A program made the translations under genes and the position numbers. Shown here one piece after another: positions 52,101 through 61,824 of a stretch of 64,000 nucleotides of DNA. The stretch is from contig NZ_JSVC01000008.1 in the NCBI RefSeq assembly GCF_000814475.1, forward strand, positions 1 through 64,000, given 5' to 3'. Position 1 is the stretch's first letter. Each line of letters starts with the position of its first letter. The notes beneath the pieces are model-generated. The model was not told the origin of the DNA, made no database searches, and saw nothing but the letters and a program-made list of their open reading frames with translations. This DNA is from Flavihumibacter solisilvae. GTDB lineage: Bacteria; Bacteroidota; Bacteroidia; Chitinophagales; Chitinophagaceae.

Positions 52101-53611
52101 GCAAGTATTTCATTTATGACCCTTCCGCCGACATCGGTGAGGCGGAACGGTCTTCCCTGGAACGGATATGTGAATGTTTCATGGTCAAACCCAAGCCTGT
52201 CGAGTATGGTTGCCTGGATATCAAAAGCTTCCACTGAACCTGACGTTGCGTAATAGCCGATCTCATCAGTTTCACCATAACTGAATCCTTTTTTCACGCC
52301 TCCACCTGCCATCCAGATGGTGAAGGCTTCCGTATGGTGATCACGGCCCTTAAACGGGTTCTGGAGACCGTTACGGTTTTCCATCATTGGGGTGCGACCA
52401 AATTCTCCGCCCCACACTACCAGGGTTTCCTCGAGCAGCCCACGCTGTTTGAGGTCGAGCAGGAGCGCGGTCATTGCCTTATCGATACTGCGGTATTTGT
52501 TGATGATCCCGATATTAAGGGAGTTGCTTTCATTATCGCCATGGGCATCCCATCCCCAGTCGAACAGCTGTACATAACGAACACCTTTTTCCACCAGCTT
52601 GCGGGCAAGCAATGCATTGTTGGCAAAAGTGGCCTTGCCCGGTTTGGTGCCATACATTTCGTGGATATATGCCGGTTCATCGTTGATGTTCATCACTTCC
52701 GGCGCCGTGATCTGCATACGGAAGGCCATTTCATACTGGGAAATCCGGGATAAGATCTCAGGGTCCTGGTAGGTCGTATATTCCTGCTGGTTGGCTTCAT
52801 TGATGGCGTCGATTGAAGCCTTCCTTAAATCCCGGCTCATGCCATCAGGATTGTTGATGAAGAGAACCGGGTCGCCTTCGCTGCGGCATTGCACACCCTG
52901 GTATACAGAGGGCAGGAAGCCGCTTCCCCACACACTTTTCCCGGCATCGGGGAAATTGCCTCCGCTCGTTAGCACGACATATCCCGGCAGGTTCTGGTTC
53001 TCCGTTCCCAATCCATAGGTAACCCAGCTGCCCATACTTGGCCTGCCCAATCTTGCGCTGCCAGTGTGCATCAGCAATTGTGCCGGCGCGTGGTTAAACT
53101 GGTCTGTTTTAACTGCTTTAAGAAAGCACACTTCATCGGCTAGTGTCGAAAAGTGCGGAAGATGTTCACTGATCCATGCACCCGATTGTCCATGCTGCGA
53201 GAATTTTGCCTGTGGACCCAGCATTTTGGGAACACCGGTGATAAAAGCAAACTGCTTTCCTGCCAGTAATGAAGGTGGACAATCCTGGCCATCCATTTTC
53301 ATAAGCTCAGGCTTATAATCGAATAGTTCCAGTTGTGAAGGTGCCCCGGCCATATGCAGGTAAATCACGCTTTTCGCGCGGCCGGCAAATGGCGGCGCCT
53401 TCGGTAGCAGCGGTCGTGCAGGGTCAAACTCGACTCCGCTTGTTACATTATTGCCGGACTTGCCCATGCATCCGCCCAGGAGTGAACCTATCGCCAAAGC
53501 TCCCAGTCCCATTGCACTTTCTTTAATGAAATGCCTCCGGGTGTGCATGCGCAGTACAGCTGCCTGCGCTTCCCTGACCAGTCGCTGGTTATGCAGTTCT
53601 TTTTGTGTCAT
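52097..53611 (-). CDS. DUF1501 family Tat lipoprotein (sulfatase-like fold)
   Basis: A 504-residue exported protein. A twin-arginine signal RRHFIKES (25-32) precedes a lipobox-like LGGC at Cys48, predicting a Tat-exported lipoprotein. The body carries the DUF1501 pattern (YLHMAGAPSQLELFDYKP, LVVWGGEFGRTP, GRDHHTEAFTIWMAGGGVKKG), related to the alkaline phosphatase/sulfatase fold. It is the partner of the DUF1549/DUF1553 protein encoded 10 bases upstream on the same strand. Reaction unknown. Confidence 0.9.
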   Translation of the reverse strand: MTQKELHNQRLVREAQAAVLRMHTRRHFIKESAMGLGALAIGSLLGGCMGKSGNNVTSGVEFDPARPLLPKAPPFAGRAKSVIYLHMAGAPSQLELFDYKPELMKMDGQDCPPSLLAGKQFAFITGVPKMLGPQAKFSQHGQSGAWISEHLPHFSTLADEVCFLKAVKTDQFNHAPAQLLMHTGSARLGRPSMGSWVTYGLGTENQNLPGYVVLTSGGNFPDAGKSVWGSGFLPSVYQGVQCRSEGDPVLFINNPDGMSRDLRKASIDAINEANQQEYTTYQDPEILSRISQYEMAFRMQITAPEVMNINDEPAYIHEMYGTKPGKATFANNALLARKLVEKGVRYVQLFDWGWDAHGDNESNSLNIGIINKYRSIDKAMTALLLDLKQRGLLEETLVVWGGEFGRTPMMENRNGLQNPFKGRDHHTEAFTIWMAGGGVKKGFSYGETDEIGYYATSGSVEAFDIQATILDRLGFDHETFTYPFQGRPFRLTDVGGRVINEILA

Positions 53612-53621
53612 CTTACACTGT

Positions 53622-56378
53622 TTAATTTTTCATTACCATCTCATCCAGGTTTAGCATCGCATTGGCCACAACGATCATTGAGGCCAGATGGGCATCACCT
53701 TCCAATTCCTTCTTTCCTGTTATGGAAGCAGACTTGCTTGTATCTGCAGAATATTCTTTCATTGCTGTCTCATACAGTTTCCGGAACACCTTCAGCTTTG
53801 CAGGAGGAATGCTTCTGTACAGCATGATCTCATAACCTTTGTTTACCTGCGATTCTACTTTGTCGCCGCCTTCTTTGATCATTCGTCCCGCAAAGTGCCG
53901 GGCCAGATCGAGGTAAACTGAATCATTAAGGGTTACCAATGCCTGCAATGGTGTGTTGGTACGGATCCGGCGTGCATTACAAACCACGCGCTGTGCACCA
54001 TCAAAACTGATCATTGACGGGTAGGGCGATGTGCGTTTCCAATATGTGTACACAGCACGGCGATACTGATCCTCGCCTTCACTCTTCTTCCATTTCGCAC
54101 CATTATAGGGAGATTGCCAGATGCCTTCCGGTTGCCAGGGCATCACTCCGGCACCGTACATTTTAGTACTGAGTACGCCACTTATCTGCAGGTTCTGGTC
54201 ACGAACTTGTTCTGCACTTAGCCGAACCCGTGGGCCCCGGGCATATAATTTGTTGAACGGATCCCGTTCGTGTGAACCCTCGTTGAATTTAGAGTCCTGC
54301 CTGTATGCCGAACTCATGACCAGTTCCTTCAACAGCTTCTTGAGACTCCAGTTGTACTCATTCATCAGCTTCCACGAAAGATGATCGAGCAGGGCCTGGT
54401 GAGTAGGTGCAATTCCCTGGGTACCCATGTCTTCAAGTGTTTCAAAAATTCCCTGGCCAAATAGTTGTTCCCATAACCGGTTAACTATGGTTCTTGCCAC
54501 CAGTGGATGCTGTTTGCTGGTCATCCATTGCGCCAGGCCAACTCTCGAGGCCGGAGCCTTTGACGGCATTGCAAATGCCAGTGACGCCGGAACTGAAGCC
54601 TGTACTTCATCGCCCAGGGTTCTCCAGTTTCCTCTTTCAAACACATGCGTACTCCGACGCATGCCGCCAGGGTTTTCAACCAGCACCGGTGTAGTCGGTG
54701 CATCCGCCTGCAGCAGGTCATTGAAGATCTTCTCAATGCGCTGGTATCCAGGCTGGCCTTTTCCCGGTAAGGAACGGGTAAAACTGAACATTTCGAAAGC
54801 AATTGTAAAGGCTTCGGGTTTCAGTTTGCTGTCAGTTGCATCGAAGCGGATATAAATATCATGTACACCAGATTGCTTTTCGTAGAGAGTAATTAACTTC
54901 TTATACTTCTCATCTTTTTTCAGGGGCATGGAAAATAAAGTCGGGCCATCAGGTGAATCCAGGTGAAAGCCCAATTTTCCACCCGTATAAAATGAACGGT
55001 AATTCCAGATGAGCATATCGGTGTTATCGAGGTTCACTTTTTTCAACCGGGCTATTGAATGATTACGGAGGCCGAGCGAGATATTATTGTTAAAGATCAC
55101 TGCTTTTTGAAGGCTGTCAGCAGTTGAAGAGTTGATCGCCGGCTGTCCTGTCTGCAGAAAGAGCTTAATTTCCTTCGCATGTCCTGAATCAGAATTGCGG
55201 GTAACCCACTCGGTAAGCTCACCTAAGTTTTTCTTCTGTTCATCATCAAATAATTTATACAACGGGTGTTCGCCGGGTACATCCTCATCGCGCGTATTAT
55301 TGAAATAAGCCAGGAACTGGTAATATTCTTTATGCCTGAAGGGATCATACGGATGACTGTGGCACTGAACACAGGAAAAGGTTGTGCCCATGAATGCTTC
55401 CCATGTGGTATTAACACGATCCATTACAGCCGATGTCCTGAACTCTTCGTTGTCTGTTCCCCCTTCATCGTTACTCATGGAATTTCGGTGAAATGCAGTT
55501 GCGATATACTGATCATCGCCTGCCCCGGGCAACAGGTCACCAGCCATCTGTTCAGTTATGAACCGGTCGTAGGGCATATCTGAATTAAAAGCCCGGATCA
55601 CCCAATCGCGGTACTCCCAGATATTGCGGTTGCCATCTGACTCATAACCTTTCGTATCAGCATATCGTGCCAGGTCGAGCCATACGGATGCCCAGCGTTC
55701 GCCAAACCTCGGCGAAGCCAGCAGGGAGTCTACCAGTTGCTCGTAAGCCTTATCATTTTTGTCATCCAGGAACTTCTGTGTAATGGCTGAATCAGGGAAG
55801 ATCCCTGTAAGGTCAAGGCTGACCCTTCGGAGGAGCGTAGGCTTTTCAGCCTGCGGAGAGGGGAGAAGCTTTTCTTTGTTCAGCCGGTCGAGAATGAAAC
55901 GGTCTACGTTGTTTCGCACCCAGCCATCTTCAACATCAGGTGGCATTACCTTCTTTACCGGCAGATAAGCCCAGTGATCGCCCCATTTGGCACCCTGGCT
56001 TATCCAACGCTTCAACAAATTGATCTCTTCGTCAGTCAGCGGCTCATGTTTGTAAGGCATCCGTTCTTCCGGATCATTCACCGTCAGCCTTCTGATCATT
56101 TCACTCTCTTCAGGATGGAAAGGGATAATCGCAGGTTTTCCGGACTCCGTATTGGCCAGGGCCTCCTCTCGGAACAGTACACTGAAACCCGCTTTTGCTT
56201 TCACGCCACCATGACAGGAAATGCATCTGCTGTTTAGGATCGGTTTTACCTCTGCAGAAAAATCCACCTGCTTTTCTCCGGCCAGCATCCAGTAGACGGA
56301 GAACGCGCAGGTCAATACAATCAGTGCCAGCACAATTTTTACCGGGATCCTCTTGTTGAGTTGCACAGTTTCACTCAT
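53622..56378 (-). CDS. PSCyt1-DUF1549-DUF1553 protein
   Basis: A 918-residue exported protein with an N-terminal membrane anchor (about 13-30). A planctomycete-type cytochrome c1 domain has heme motif CISCHGG (52-58) and ERMPYKHEPLTDEEINLLKRWI. DUF1549/PSCyt2 follows (DRLNKEKLLPSPQAEKPTLLRR ... YADTKGYESDGNRNIWEYRDWVI), with a second heme-like CVQCHSHPYDPFRHKEYY. The C-terminal DUF1553/PSD1 has VNRLWEQLFGQGI and RTNTPLQALVTLNDSVYLDLARHF. First gene of the operon 56378-49679. Such genes are abundant in Planctomycetes and are linked by context to polysaccharide use, but their chemistry is unproven. Confidence 0.93.
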   Translation of the reverse strand: MSETVQLNKRIPVKIVLALIVLTCAFSVYWMLAGEKQVDFSAEVKPILNSRCISCHGGVKAKAGFSVLFREEALANTESGKPAIIPFHPEESEMIRRLTVNDPEERMPYKHEPLTDEEINLLKRWISQGAKWGDHWAYLPVKKVMPPDVEDGWVRNNVDRFILDRLNKEKLLPSPQAEKPTLLRRVSLDLTGIFPDSAITQKFLDDKNDKAYEQLVDSLLASPRFGERWASVWLDLARYADTKGYESDGNRNIWEYRDWVIRAFNSDMPYDRFITEQMAGDLLPGAGDDQYIATAFHRNSMSNDEGGTDNEEFRTSAVMDRVNTTWEAFMGTTFSCVQCHSHPYDPFRHKEYYQFLAYFNNTRDEDVPGEHPLYKLFDDEQKKNLGELTEWVTRNSDSGHAKEIKLFLQTGQPAINSSTADSLQKAVIFNNNISLGLRNHSIARLKKVNLDNTDMLIWNYRSFYTGGKLGFHLDSPDGPTLFSMPLKKDEKYKKLITLYEKQSGVHDIYIRFDATDSKLKPEAFTIAFEMFSFTRSLPGKGQPGYQRIEKIFNDLLQADAPTTPVLVENPGGMRRSTHVFERGNWRTLGDEVQASVPASLAFAMPSKAPASRVGLAQWMTSKQHPLVARTIVNRLWEQLFGQGIFETLEDMGTQGIAPTHQALLDHLSWKLMNEYNWSLKKLLKELVMSSAYRQDSKFNEGSHERDPFNKLYARGPRVRLSAEQVRDQNLQISGVLSTKMYGAGVMPWQPEGIWQSPYNGAKWKKSEGEDQYRRAVYTYWKRTSPYPSMISFDGAQRVVCNARRIRTNTPLQALVTLNDSVYLDLARHFAGRMIKEGGDKVESQVNKGYEIMLYRSIPPAKLKVFRKLYETAMKEYSADTSKSASITGKKELEGDAHLASMIVVANAMLNLDEMVMKN

Positions 56379-56549
56379 TTTTTATATGGTTCTTTTCCAC
56401 CGTAATGTTTACGCAATCGTTTGCTCTGAAGCGTTTACAGGCTTCTGTTAAACTATCTTGTAATATCTGATTTATTCACTAGAAAAATGATTAATAATTG
56501 CCATTTTCACCCTCGGAAATGTCAATCTTCAACTGATAAAATAAATAGT

Positions 56550-58520
56550 ATGCAATTGAAGCATATCCTGTTGATCGTACCCCTTATGTTTCCTTTCGCA
56601 TTAAAATCCCAGCATGCCTTAACCTCACCCGATGGCAACCTCAGGTTTTCTATACAGGTGCAATCTGGTATTCCCGCATATAGCATAACCTATAAAAACA
56701 AGCCTGTTATAGCTGACGCAACTCTTGGACTGGAATTCCTTGACGGCGGGAAAATGACGGGATTAAAATCCGGGAAAAGCGTAAGCCGCTCGGGCGCGGA
56801 AGAATATGAACTGTTTGTTGGCAAAGTGAAGCTGGTAAAGGATAGGTTCAGGGAGATCATTTTGCCATTAACGGAACAGGCTGAGCCCTACCGGTCTGTC
56901 AATTTTATTGCCCGCGTGTTTAATGATGGCGTCGCTTTCCGGTATGAATTCCAGCCGCAGCAAAACCGCGATTCTTTCAGACTTACCGATGAAAAAACTA
57001 CTTTCCGGTTTGTATCAAACCCGAAAGTGCTTGCACTTTTCCTGCCTGGCTTCACTACTTCGCATGAAGGACTTTATACTTCAATCCCGTTGGACAAGGT
57101 TAAAAACGATACCTTAATGGACATGCCCGCCCTGTTTGAACTGCCTGGGAACATTTATGTGGCGATTACAGAAGCCGCCCTCCGGGACTATGCCGGTATG
57201 TACCTCAGCAAAAAGAATGGTGTGCTTACCAGCACCCTGTCATCCTTGCCCGGCCAGCAACAGGTGAAAGTGAAAGCTGGTTTTCCACATAAAAGTCCAT
57301 GGCGGGTACTGATGATCAGTGACCGTATGGGTGCCCTCATCGAATCGAACATCCTGACCAGCCTCAATGAACCAACTGCAATCAATGACCTGTCCTGGAT
57401 CAAACCAGGGATGTCCACATTTCCCTGGTGGAACGGAACAATAGTACCCGATTCTGTCAGCTGGACACCCGGAAATAATTTTGAGACCAACAAATACTAT
57501 ATCGATTTCTGCTCGCGTAATAATATTGCCTACCATTCAGTGGTGGAACACGGTGGCCATGAGTGGTACACGAATGACGGTGAAAATTACCAGCCTGGAC
57601 CGAATGCGGATGTAACGAAGCCGGTACCCGGACTCGATATGAAGGCGATCTGCGATTACGCAAGAGCAAAAGGCGTGGGAGTACGGGTATGGGTACACTG
57701 GCAGGCTCTTTACCCTAAACTGGATGAAGCATTTGCCTTGTTTGAGAAATGGGGACTTCAAGGCATGATGGTTGATTTCATGGACAGGGACGACCAGCAA
57801 ATGGTAAACATCCAGGAAGAAATCCTGAAAAAAGCTGCCCGCCATAAGCTGCACATCCAGTTTCATGGTGCTTACAAACCAACAGGAATGCACCGTACCT
57901 ATCCTAATGAATTTACCCGTGAAGGCACTTTGAACTATGAGGTGAATAAATGGGATACGATCATGAATGCAGATCATGACATCAATATACCCTTCACCCG
58001 GATGCTTGCCGGATCTACAGATTATCACCTCGGCGGCTTTCGTGCCGTGGCTGAAAAAGACTTCAGGGTACAATACCTGAAGCCACTGATGATGAGCACC
58101 CGCTGCCATATGCTGGCCATGTATGTTGTTCTGGAAAACTACCAGGGAATGTTATGCGATTATCCTGAAGCCTATGAGGGGCAGCCCGGGTTCGATTTCC
58201 TGCGCGGGGTACCCGTGACCTGGGATGAGACACGCGTTTTACACGCCGTTCCCGGAAAATATATCTGCATCGCCCGGCGCCGAAACAACGACTGGTATCT
58301 CGGTGCAATCACCAACAGGGAGGCGCGGAATATAACTGTCGACCTCGGTTTTCTCGGAACCGGAACCTTCAATGCTGAAATTTATACGGATGCCGCTGAC
58401 GCAGGCAAGCATCCAGACCATCTGCAGCAAAGGAGCATGCCGGTTACGAAGAAAAGCACGATCGCCCTTCCCCTTGCCATTGGCGGAGGTGCAGTTATAC
58501 ATCTGAAGAAATCGCTATAG
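56550..58520 (+). CDS. GH97 glycosidase, retaining alpha-galactosidase type
   Basis: A 656-residue secreted glycosidase (signal MQLKHILLIVPLMFPFALKSQ; the earlier ATG at 56487 was rejected because it puts a non-signal tail in front). GH97 has inverting glucosidases and retaining galactosidases. Here VDFMDRDDQ supplies Asp409 as probable nucleophile and NYEVNKWD supplies Glu463 as acid/base; their spacing of 54 residues matches the Asp415/Glu470 pair of the retaining Bacteroides enzyme BtGH97b to within one residue. It is divergent from the DUF1549/DUF1553 operon across a gap without recognisable promoter motifs. Alpha-galactosidase activity is likely. Confidence 0.9.
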   Translation: MQLKHILLIVPLMFPFALKSQHALTSPDGNLRFSIQVQSGIPAYSITYKNKPVIADATLGLEFLDGGKMTGLKSGKSVSRSGAEEYELFVGKVKLVKDRFREIILPLTEQAEPYRSVNFIARVFNDGVAFRYEFQPQQNRDSFRLTDEKTTFRFVSNPKVLALFLPGFTTSHEGLYTSIPLDKVKNDTLMDMPALFELPGNIYVAITEAALRDYAGMYLSKKNGVLTSTLSSLPGQQQVKVKAGFPHKSPWRVLMISDRMGALIESNILTSLNEPTAINDLSWIKPGMSTFPWWNGTIVPDSVSWTPGNNFETNKYYIDFCSRNNIAYHSVVEHGGHEWYTNDGENYQPGPNADVTKPVPGLDMKAICDYARAKGVGVRVWVHWQALYPKLDEAFALFEKWGLQGMMVDFMDRDDQQMVNIQEEILKKAARHKLHIQFHGAYKPTGMHRTYPNEFTREGTLNYEVNKWDTIMNADHDINIPFTRMLAGSTDYHLGGFRAVAEKDFRVQYLKPLMMSTRCHMLAMYVVLENYQGMLCDYPEAYEGQPGFDFLRGVPVTWDETRVLHAVPGKYICIARRRNNDWYLGAITNREARNITVDLGFLGTGTFNAEIYTDAADAGKHPDHLQQRSMPVTKKSTIALPLAIGGGAVIHLKKSL

Positions 58521-58695
58521 CATCCGGAATAGATTTCACTTTTTCATAATTTACTGCACCACGCTGACTGTCAAGTATATATGTTGATGTCTTCGATTGG
58601 TGGACAAATTTTGAACTTTGCATTTTCCCTTTTGACTTCATAATCGCGTACATTTGCGGCCCGAAAGGGCGAATGCCCAATCGGCGATTATTATT

Positions 58696-60510
58696 ATGAA
58701 TATTAGAAACATTGCAATCATTGCGCACGTTGACCACGGTAAGACTACACTGGTTGACCGTATTCTCCACACAACCAAGGTATTCCGCGACAACCAGGAG
58801 ACCGGGGAGCTGATCATGGATAACAACGACCTGGAGCGTGAAAGGGGTATCACCATCTTCAGTAAGAACGCGGCCGTTACCTATAAAGACGTGAAAATCA
58901 ACGTGATCGACACGCCTGGCCACGCCGACTTCGGCGGGGAGGTAGAACGCGTACTCAAAATGGCGGATGGCGTGATCCTGCTGGTAGACGCCTTCGAAGG
59001 GCCGATGCCACAGACCCGCTTTGTATTGCAGAAGGCATTACAACTCAACCTGAAACCCATCGTGGTGATCAATAAGGTCGACAAGCCCAACTGTCGCCCT
59101 GATGAAGTACACGACGCGGTTTTCGAACTCTTCTTCAACCTCGACGCTACTGAAGAGCAGCTGAACTTCCCCACTTTCTACGGAAGTGGTAAGAATGGCT
59201 GGTTCAACGACAGCCTCACACAATGCGAGGATATTACACCACTTATGGATGGTATCCTGAAATATGTTCCGGAGCCAAAAGTCAGCGAAGGACCCCTGCA
59301 GATGCAGATCACTTCCCTCGATTACTCTTCCTTCCTCGGCCGTATTGCCATCGGTAAAGTAAGCCGCGGAACCATTAAGGAAAACCAGCAGATCGCGCTC
59401 ATGCAGGGCGATGGCGTGGTGAAAAAACAACGTGTCCGCGAACTGTATGTGTTTGAAGGCATGGGCAAGCGTAAGGTCTCCGAAGTAATGGCTGGTGACC
59501 TTTGTGCTGTTGTAGGCCTTGAAGATTTCAACATCGGAGATACGATTTCGGATCCTGAAATTATGGAGGCGCTGCCGGTTATCAGCGTTGACGAACCAAC
59601 CATGAACATGCTGTTCAGCATTAATAACTCTCCTTTCTTCGGTAAGGATGGTAAGTTCGTTACCTCGCGTCACCTGCGCGACCGCCTCATGAAAGAAACT
59701 GAAAAGAACCTCGCACTTCGCGTATACGATACAGACAGCGGCGACAGCTTCCAGGTTTACGGACGTGGAATTCTTCACCTTGGTGTACTCATCGAAACGA
59801 TGCGCCGTGAAGGATATGAACTCACAGTTGGCCAGCCGCAGGTGATCGTGAAAACGATCGATGGCAAAAAAAATGAGCCATATGAGATCCTCGTGGTAGA
59901 CGTTCCGCAGGAATTCGCTTCCAAGGTGATTGACCTCGTTACCCGTCGCAAAGGCGAAATGCATGTGATGGAAACAAAAGGTGACATGCAACACCTCGAA
60001 TTTGAAATTCCGTCACGCGGATTGATCGGACTCCGCACCCAGATGCTTACAGCAACAACTGGTGAAGCAGTTATGGCTCACCGTTTCAGCGAATACAAGC
60101 CCTGGAAAGGACCCATCCCCGGACGTAACAACGGCGTACTGATCTCGAAGAACTCAGAAAAGACGACGGGTTACTCCATCGATAAACTGCAGGACAGGGG
60201 AACTTTCTTCGTTGATCCGGGAGAAGATGTGTACGCCGGCCAGATCGTTGCCGAGAACATCAAGCCTGGTGATCTCGTTGTTAACGTTACAGAAGGTAAG
60301 AAGCTGACCAACCACCGTGCGAGCGGAAGTGACGATGCCACCCGCATTGCACCGAAAACATTGATGACGCTTGAAGAATGTATGGAATATATCCAGCATG
60401 ACGAGTGTATCGAAGTAACTCCGAATTTTATCAGGATGCGGAAAATTTACCTCGATGAAAACGAGCGGATCAGGTTCCAGAAAATGATGAAGACAGAAGA
60501 AGTTGGATAA
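58696..60510 (+). CDS. typA: Ribosome-associated GTPase TypA/BipA
   Basis: A 604-residue translational GTPase. G1 is AHVDHGKTT, G2 RGITI, G3 DTPGHADF and G4 NKVD, all canonical, followed by EF-Tu domain II, EF-G-like domains and the BipA-specific C-terminal domain (TRIAPKTLMTLEECMEYIQHDE). It aids 50S subunit assembly and growth under stress. The ATG at 58696 gives the family N-terminus MNIRNIAIIAHVDHGK. It ends in a strong terminator 23 bases downstream. Confidence 0.97.
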   Translation: MNIRNIAIIAHVDHGKTTLVDRILHTTKVFRDNQETGELIMDNNDLERERGITIFSKNAAVTYKDVKINVIDTPGHADFGGEVERVLKMADGVILLVDAFEGPMPQTRFVLQKALQLNLKPIVVINKVDKPNCRPDEVHDAVFELFFNLDATEEQLNFPTFYGSGKNGWFNDSLTQCEDITPLMDGILKYVPEPKVSEGPLQMQITSLDYSSFLGRIAIGKVSRGTIKENQQIALMQGDGVVKKQRVRELYVFEGMGKRKVSEVMAGDLCAVVGLEDFNIGDTISDPEIMEALPVISVDEPTMNMLFSINNSPFFGKDGKFVTSRHLRDRLMKETEKNLALRVYDTDSGDSFQVYGRGILHLGVLIETMRREGYELTVGQPQVIVKTIDGKKNEPYEILVVDVPQEFASKVIDLVTRRKGEMHVMETKGDMQHLEFEIPSRGLIGLRTQMLTATTGEAVMAHRFSEYKPWKGPIPGRNNGVLISKNSEKTTGYSIDKLQDRGTFFVDPGEDVYAGQIVAENIKPGDLVVNVTEGKKLTNHRASGSDDATRIAPKTLMTLEECMEYIQHDECIEVTPNFIRMRKIYLDENERIRFQKMMKTEEVG

Positions 60511-60532
60511 CATTCTTTTTTAATAGATTCAG

Positions 60533-60562
60533 GCCCGGCATACCTACTTGCCGGGCTTTTTT
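60533..60562 (+). terminator. Rho-independent terminator after typA
   Basis: GCCCGGCA (60533-60540) and TGCCGGGC (60549-60556) form a perfect eight-base stem with an eight-base loop and six T residues after it. It shows that a TTG start for the next gene at 60548 is not real. Confidence 0.92.
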
Positions 60563-60616
60563 ATATCGCTTTCTTTTTCGTTATTTGCGGCCGGATTGGC
60601 CAGCATCGCAATTTAC

Positions 60617-61810
60617 ATGAAGGTAGCACCCCCATATCAGCACGTATTCCAGCAACGCAAGGCCTGCGTGCTTATACCCACCTACAATAACGCTTCCTCC
60701 CTGGCAGGCGTGATCGAAGATGTCAGCCGCTTTACGCATGACATTATCGTGGTAAATGATGGCTCAACTGATGAAACACTTTCCGTTCTTGAGGCTTACC
60801 CCCAGGTTCAATTGGTCAGCTACCAGAAGAACCGGGGAAAAGGCTGGGCCCTACGGAAAGGATTCGCTTTTGCACTTGACAGCGGCTATGAATATGCCAT
60901 TACACTGGATGCCGACGGCCAGCATTATGCGTCTGATCTTCCAGCCATGCTGGATATGATCGTCAGCAATCCCGGATCGATCGTAATCGGAGCAAGGAAT
61001 ATGAATACCGACAACGTTCCGGGCAAGAGCAACTTCGGCAACAGGTTTTCCAATTTCTGGTTTCATCTCTACACAGGAGTAACTGCACCAGATACCCAAA
61101 GCGGGTACCGCCTGTATCCTTTAACGCGACTGCAGCCGATCAGATTTTTCACGACCCGCTATGAATTCGAGGTGGAAGTTCTGGTAAGGGCAGCCTGGAA
61201 CAATGTTGATGTGCTGTTTGTTCCGGTAAAAGTTTATTATCCGCCTGCCGAAGAAAGGGTGAGCCACTTCAGGCCATTCAAGGATTTTTCGCGGATAAGT
61301 GTACTTAATAGCCTGCTGTTTTTTGTTGCCTTTTTATATATAAAGCCGAGGAATTTTTTTCGCTCGATCATTGAGGCGGATAAAAGGGAGCAACTCTACC
61401 TGAAACTGCTGGAGCCCACGCAGTCTGCCGAAAGAAAAGCATTCAGTATCGGGTTCGGCATCTTTATGGGCATCGTTCCGATCTGGGGATTCCAACTTAT
61501 GATCGCTATTTTCTTTTCAGTCCTGCTGCGTTTGAACAAGGCATTGGTTATTGCCACTGCCAATATCAGCATTCCACCCATGATCCCGGTAATCTTATAT
61601 GCCAGCTTTATAGCCGGTGCGCCATGGATGGGTGACAAGGCCGCCACAATTCCACTTAGCTCTGATCTTTCCTTTTCAACGATTGAACATAACCTGCAGC
61701 AATACCTGGCAGGCAGTGTCACGCTTGCTCTTGTTGCCGGCCTCACAATCGGCCTGGTTTCCTATGCATTCATGAAACTGTTAAACAGAAAGACCGGTGC
61801 TGCCATTTAA
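60617..61810 (+). CDS. GT2 glycosyltransferase with C-terminal DUF2062 membrane domain
   Basis: A 397-residue protein. The N-terminal GT-A domain has the nucleotide-sugar motifs VLIPTYNN, VVNDGSTDET and the metal site DADGQH, as in dolichol/polyprenyl-phosphate mannosyltransferase-like enzymes. The C-terminal part (about 265-395) is a DUF2062 membrane domain with two to three helices. The ATG at 60617 is the first sensible start, since a TTG at 60548 falls in the typA terminator. The MMPL exporter starts 14 bases later. In Bacteroidota this pair is often in aryl-polyene/flexirubin pigment loci, which suggests transfer of a sugar or lipid-linked group to the pigment, by context only. Confidence 0.87.
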   Translation: MKVAPPYQHVFQQRKACVLIPTYNNASSLAGVIEDVSRFTHDIIVVNDGSTDETLSVLEAYPQVQLVSYQKNRGKGWALRKGFAFALDSGYEYAITLDADGQHYASDLPAMLDMIVSNPGSIVIGARNMNTDNVPGKSNFGNRFSNFWFHLYTGVTAPDTQSGYRLYPLTRLQPIRFFTTRYEFEVEVLVRAAWNNVDVLFVPVKVYYPPAEERVSHFRPFKDFSRISVLNSLLFFVAFLYIKPRNFFRSIIEADKREQLYLKLLEPTQSAERKAFSIGFGIFMGIVPIWGFQLMIAIFFSVLLRLNKALVIATANISIPPMIPVILYASFIAGAPWMGDKAATIPLSSDLSFSTIEHNLQQYLAGSVTLALVAGLTIGLVSYAFMKLLNRKTGAAI

Positions 61811-61824
61811 TCACCGGACAGCCT

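Noticed and set aside
59038-59994. 318-codon open frame on the minus strand inside typA
   Set aside because: It lies wholly antisense to a highly conserved gene and its product has no recognisable motif or start context.
60548-60616. TTG start extending the GT2 protein by 23 residues
   Set aside because: The codon lies within the stem of the typA terminator. ATG at 60617 is the first reasonable start.
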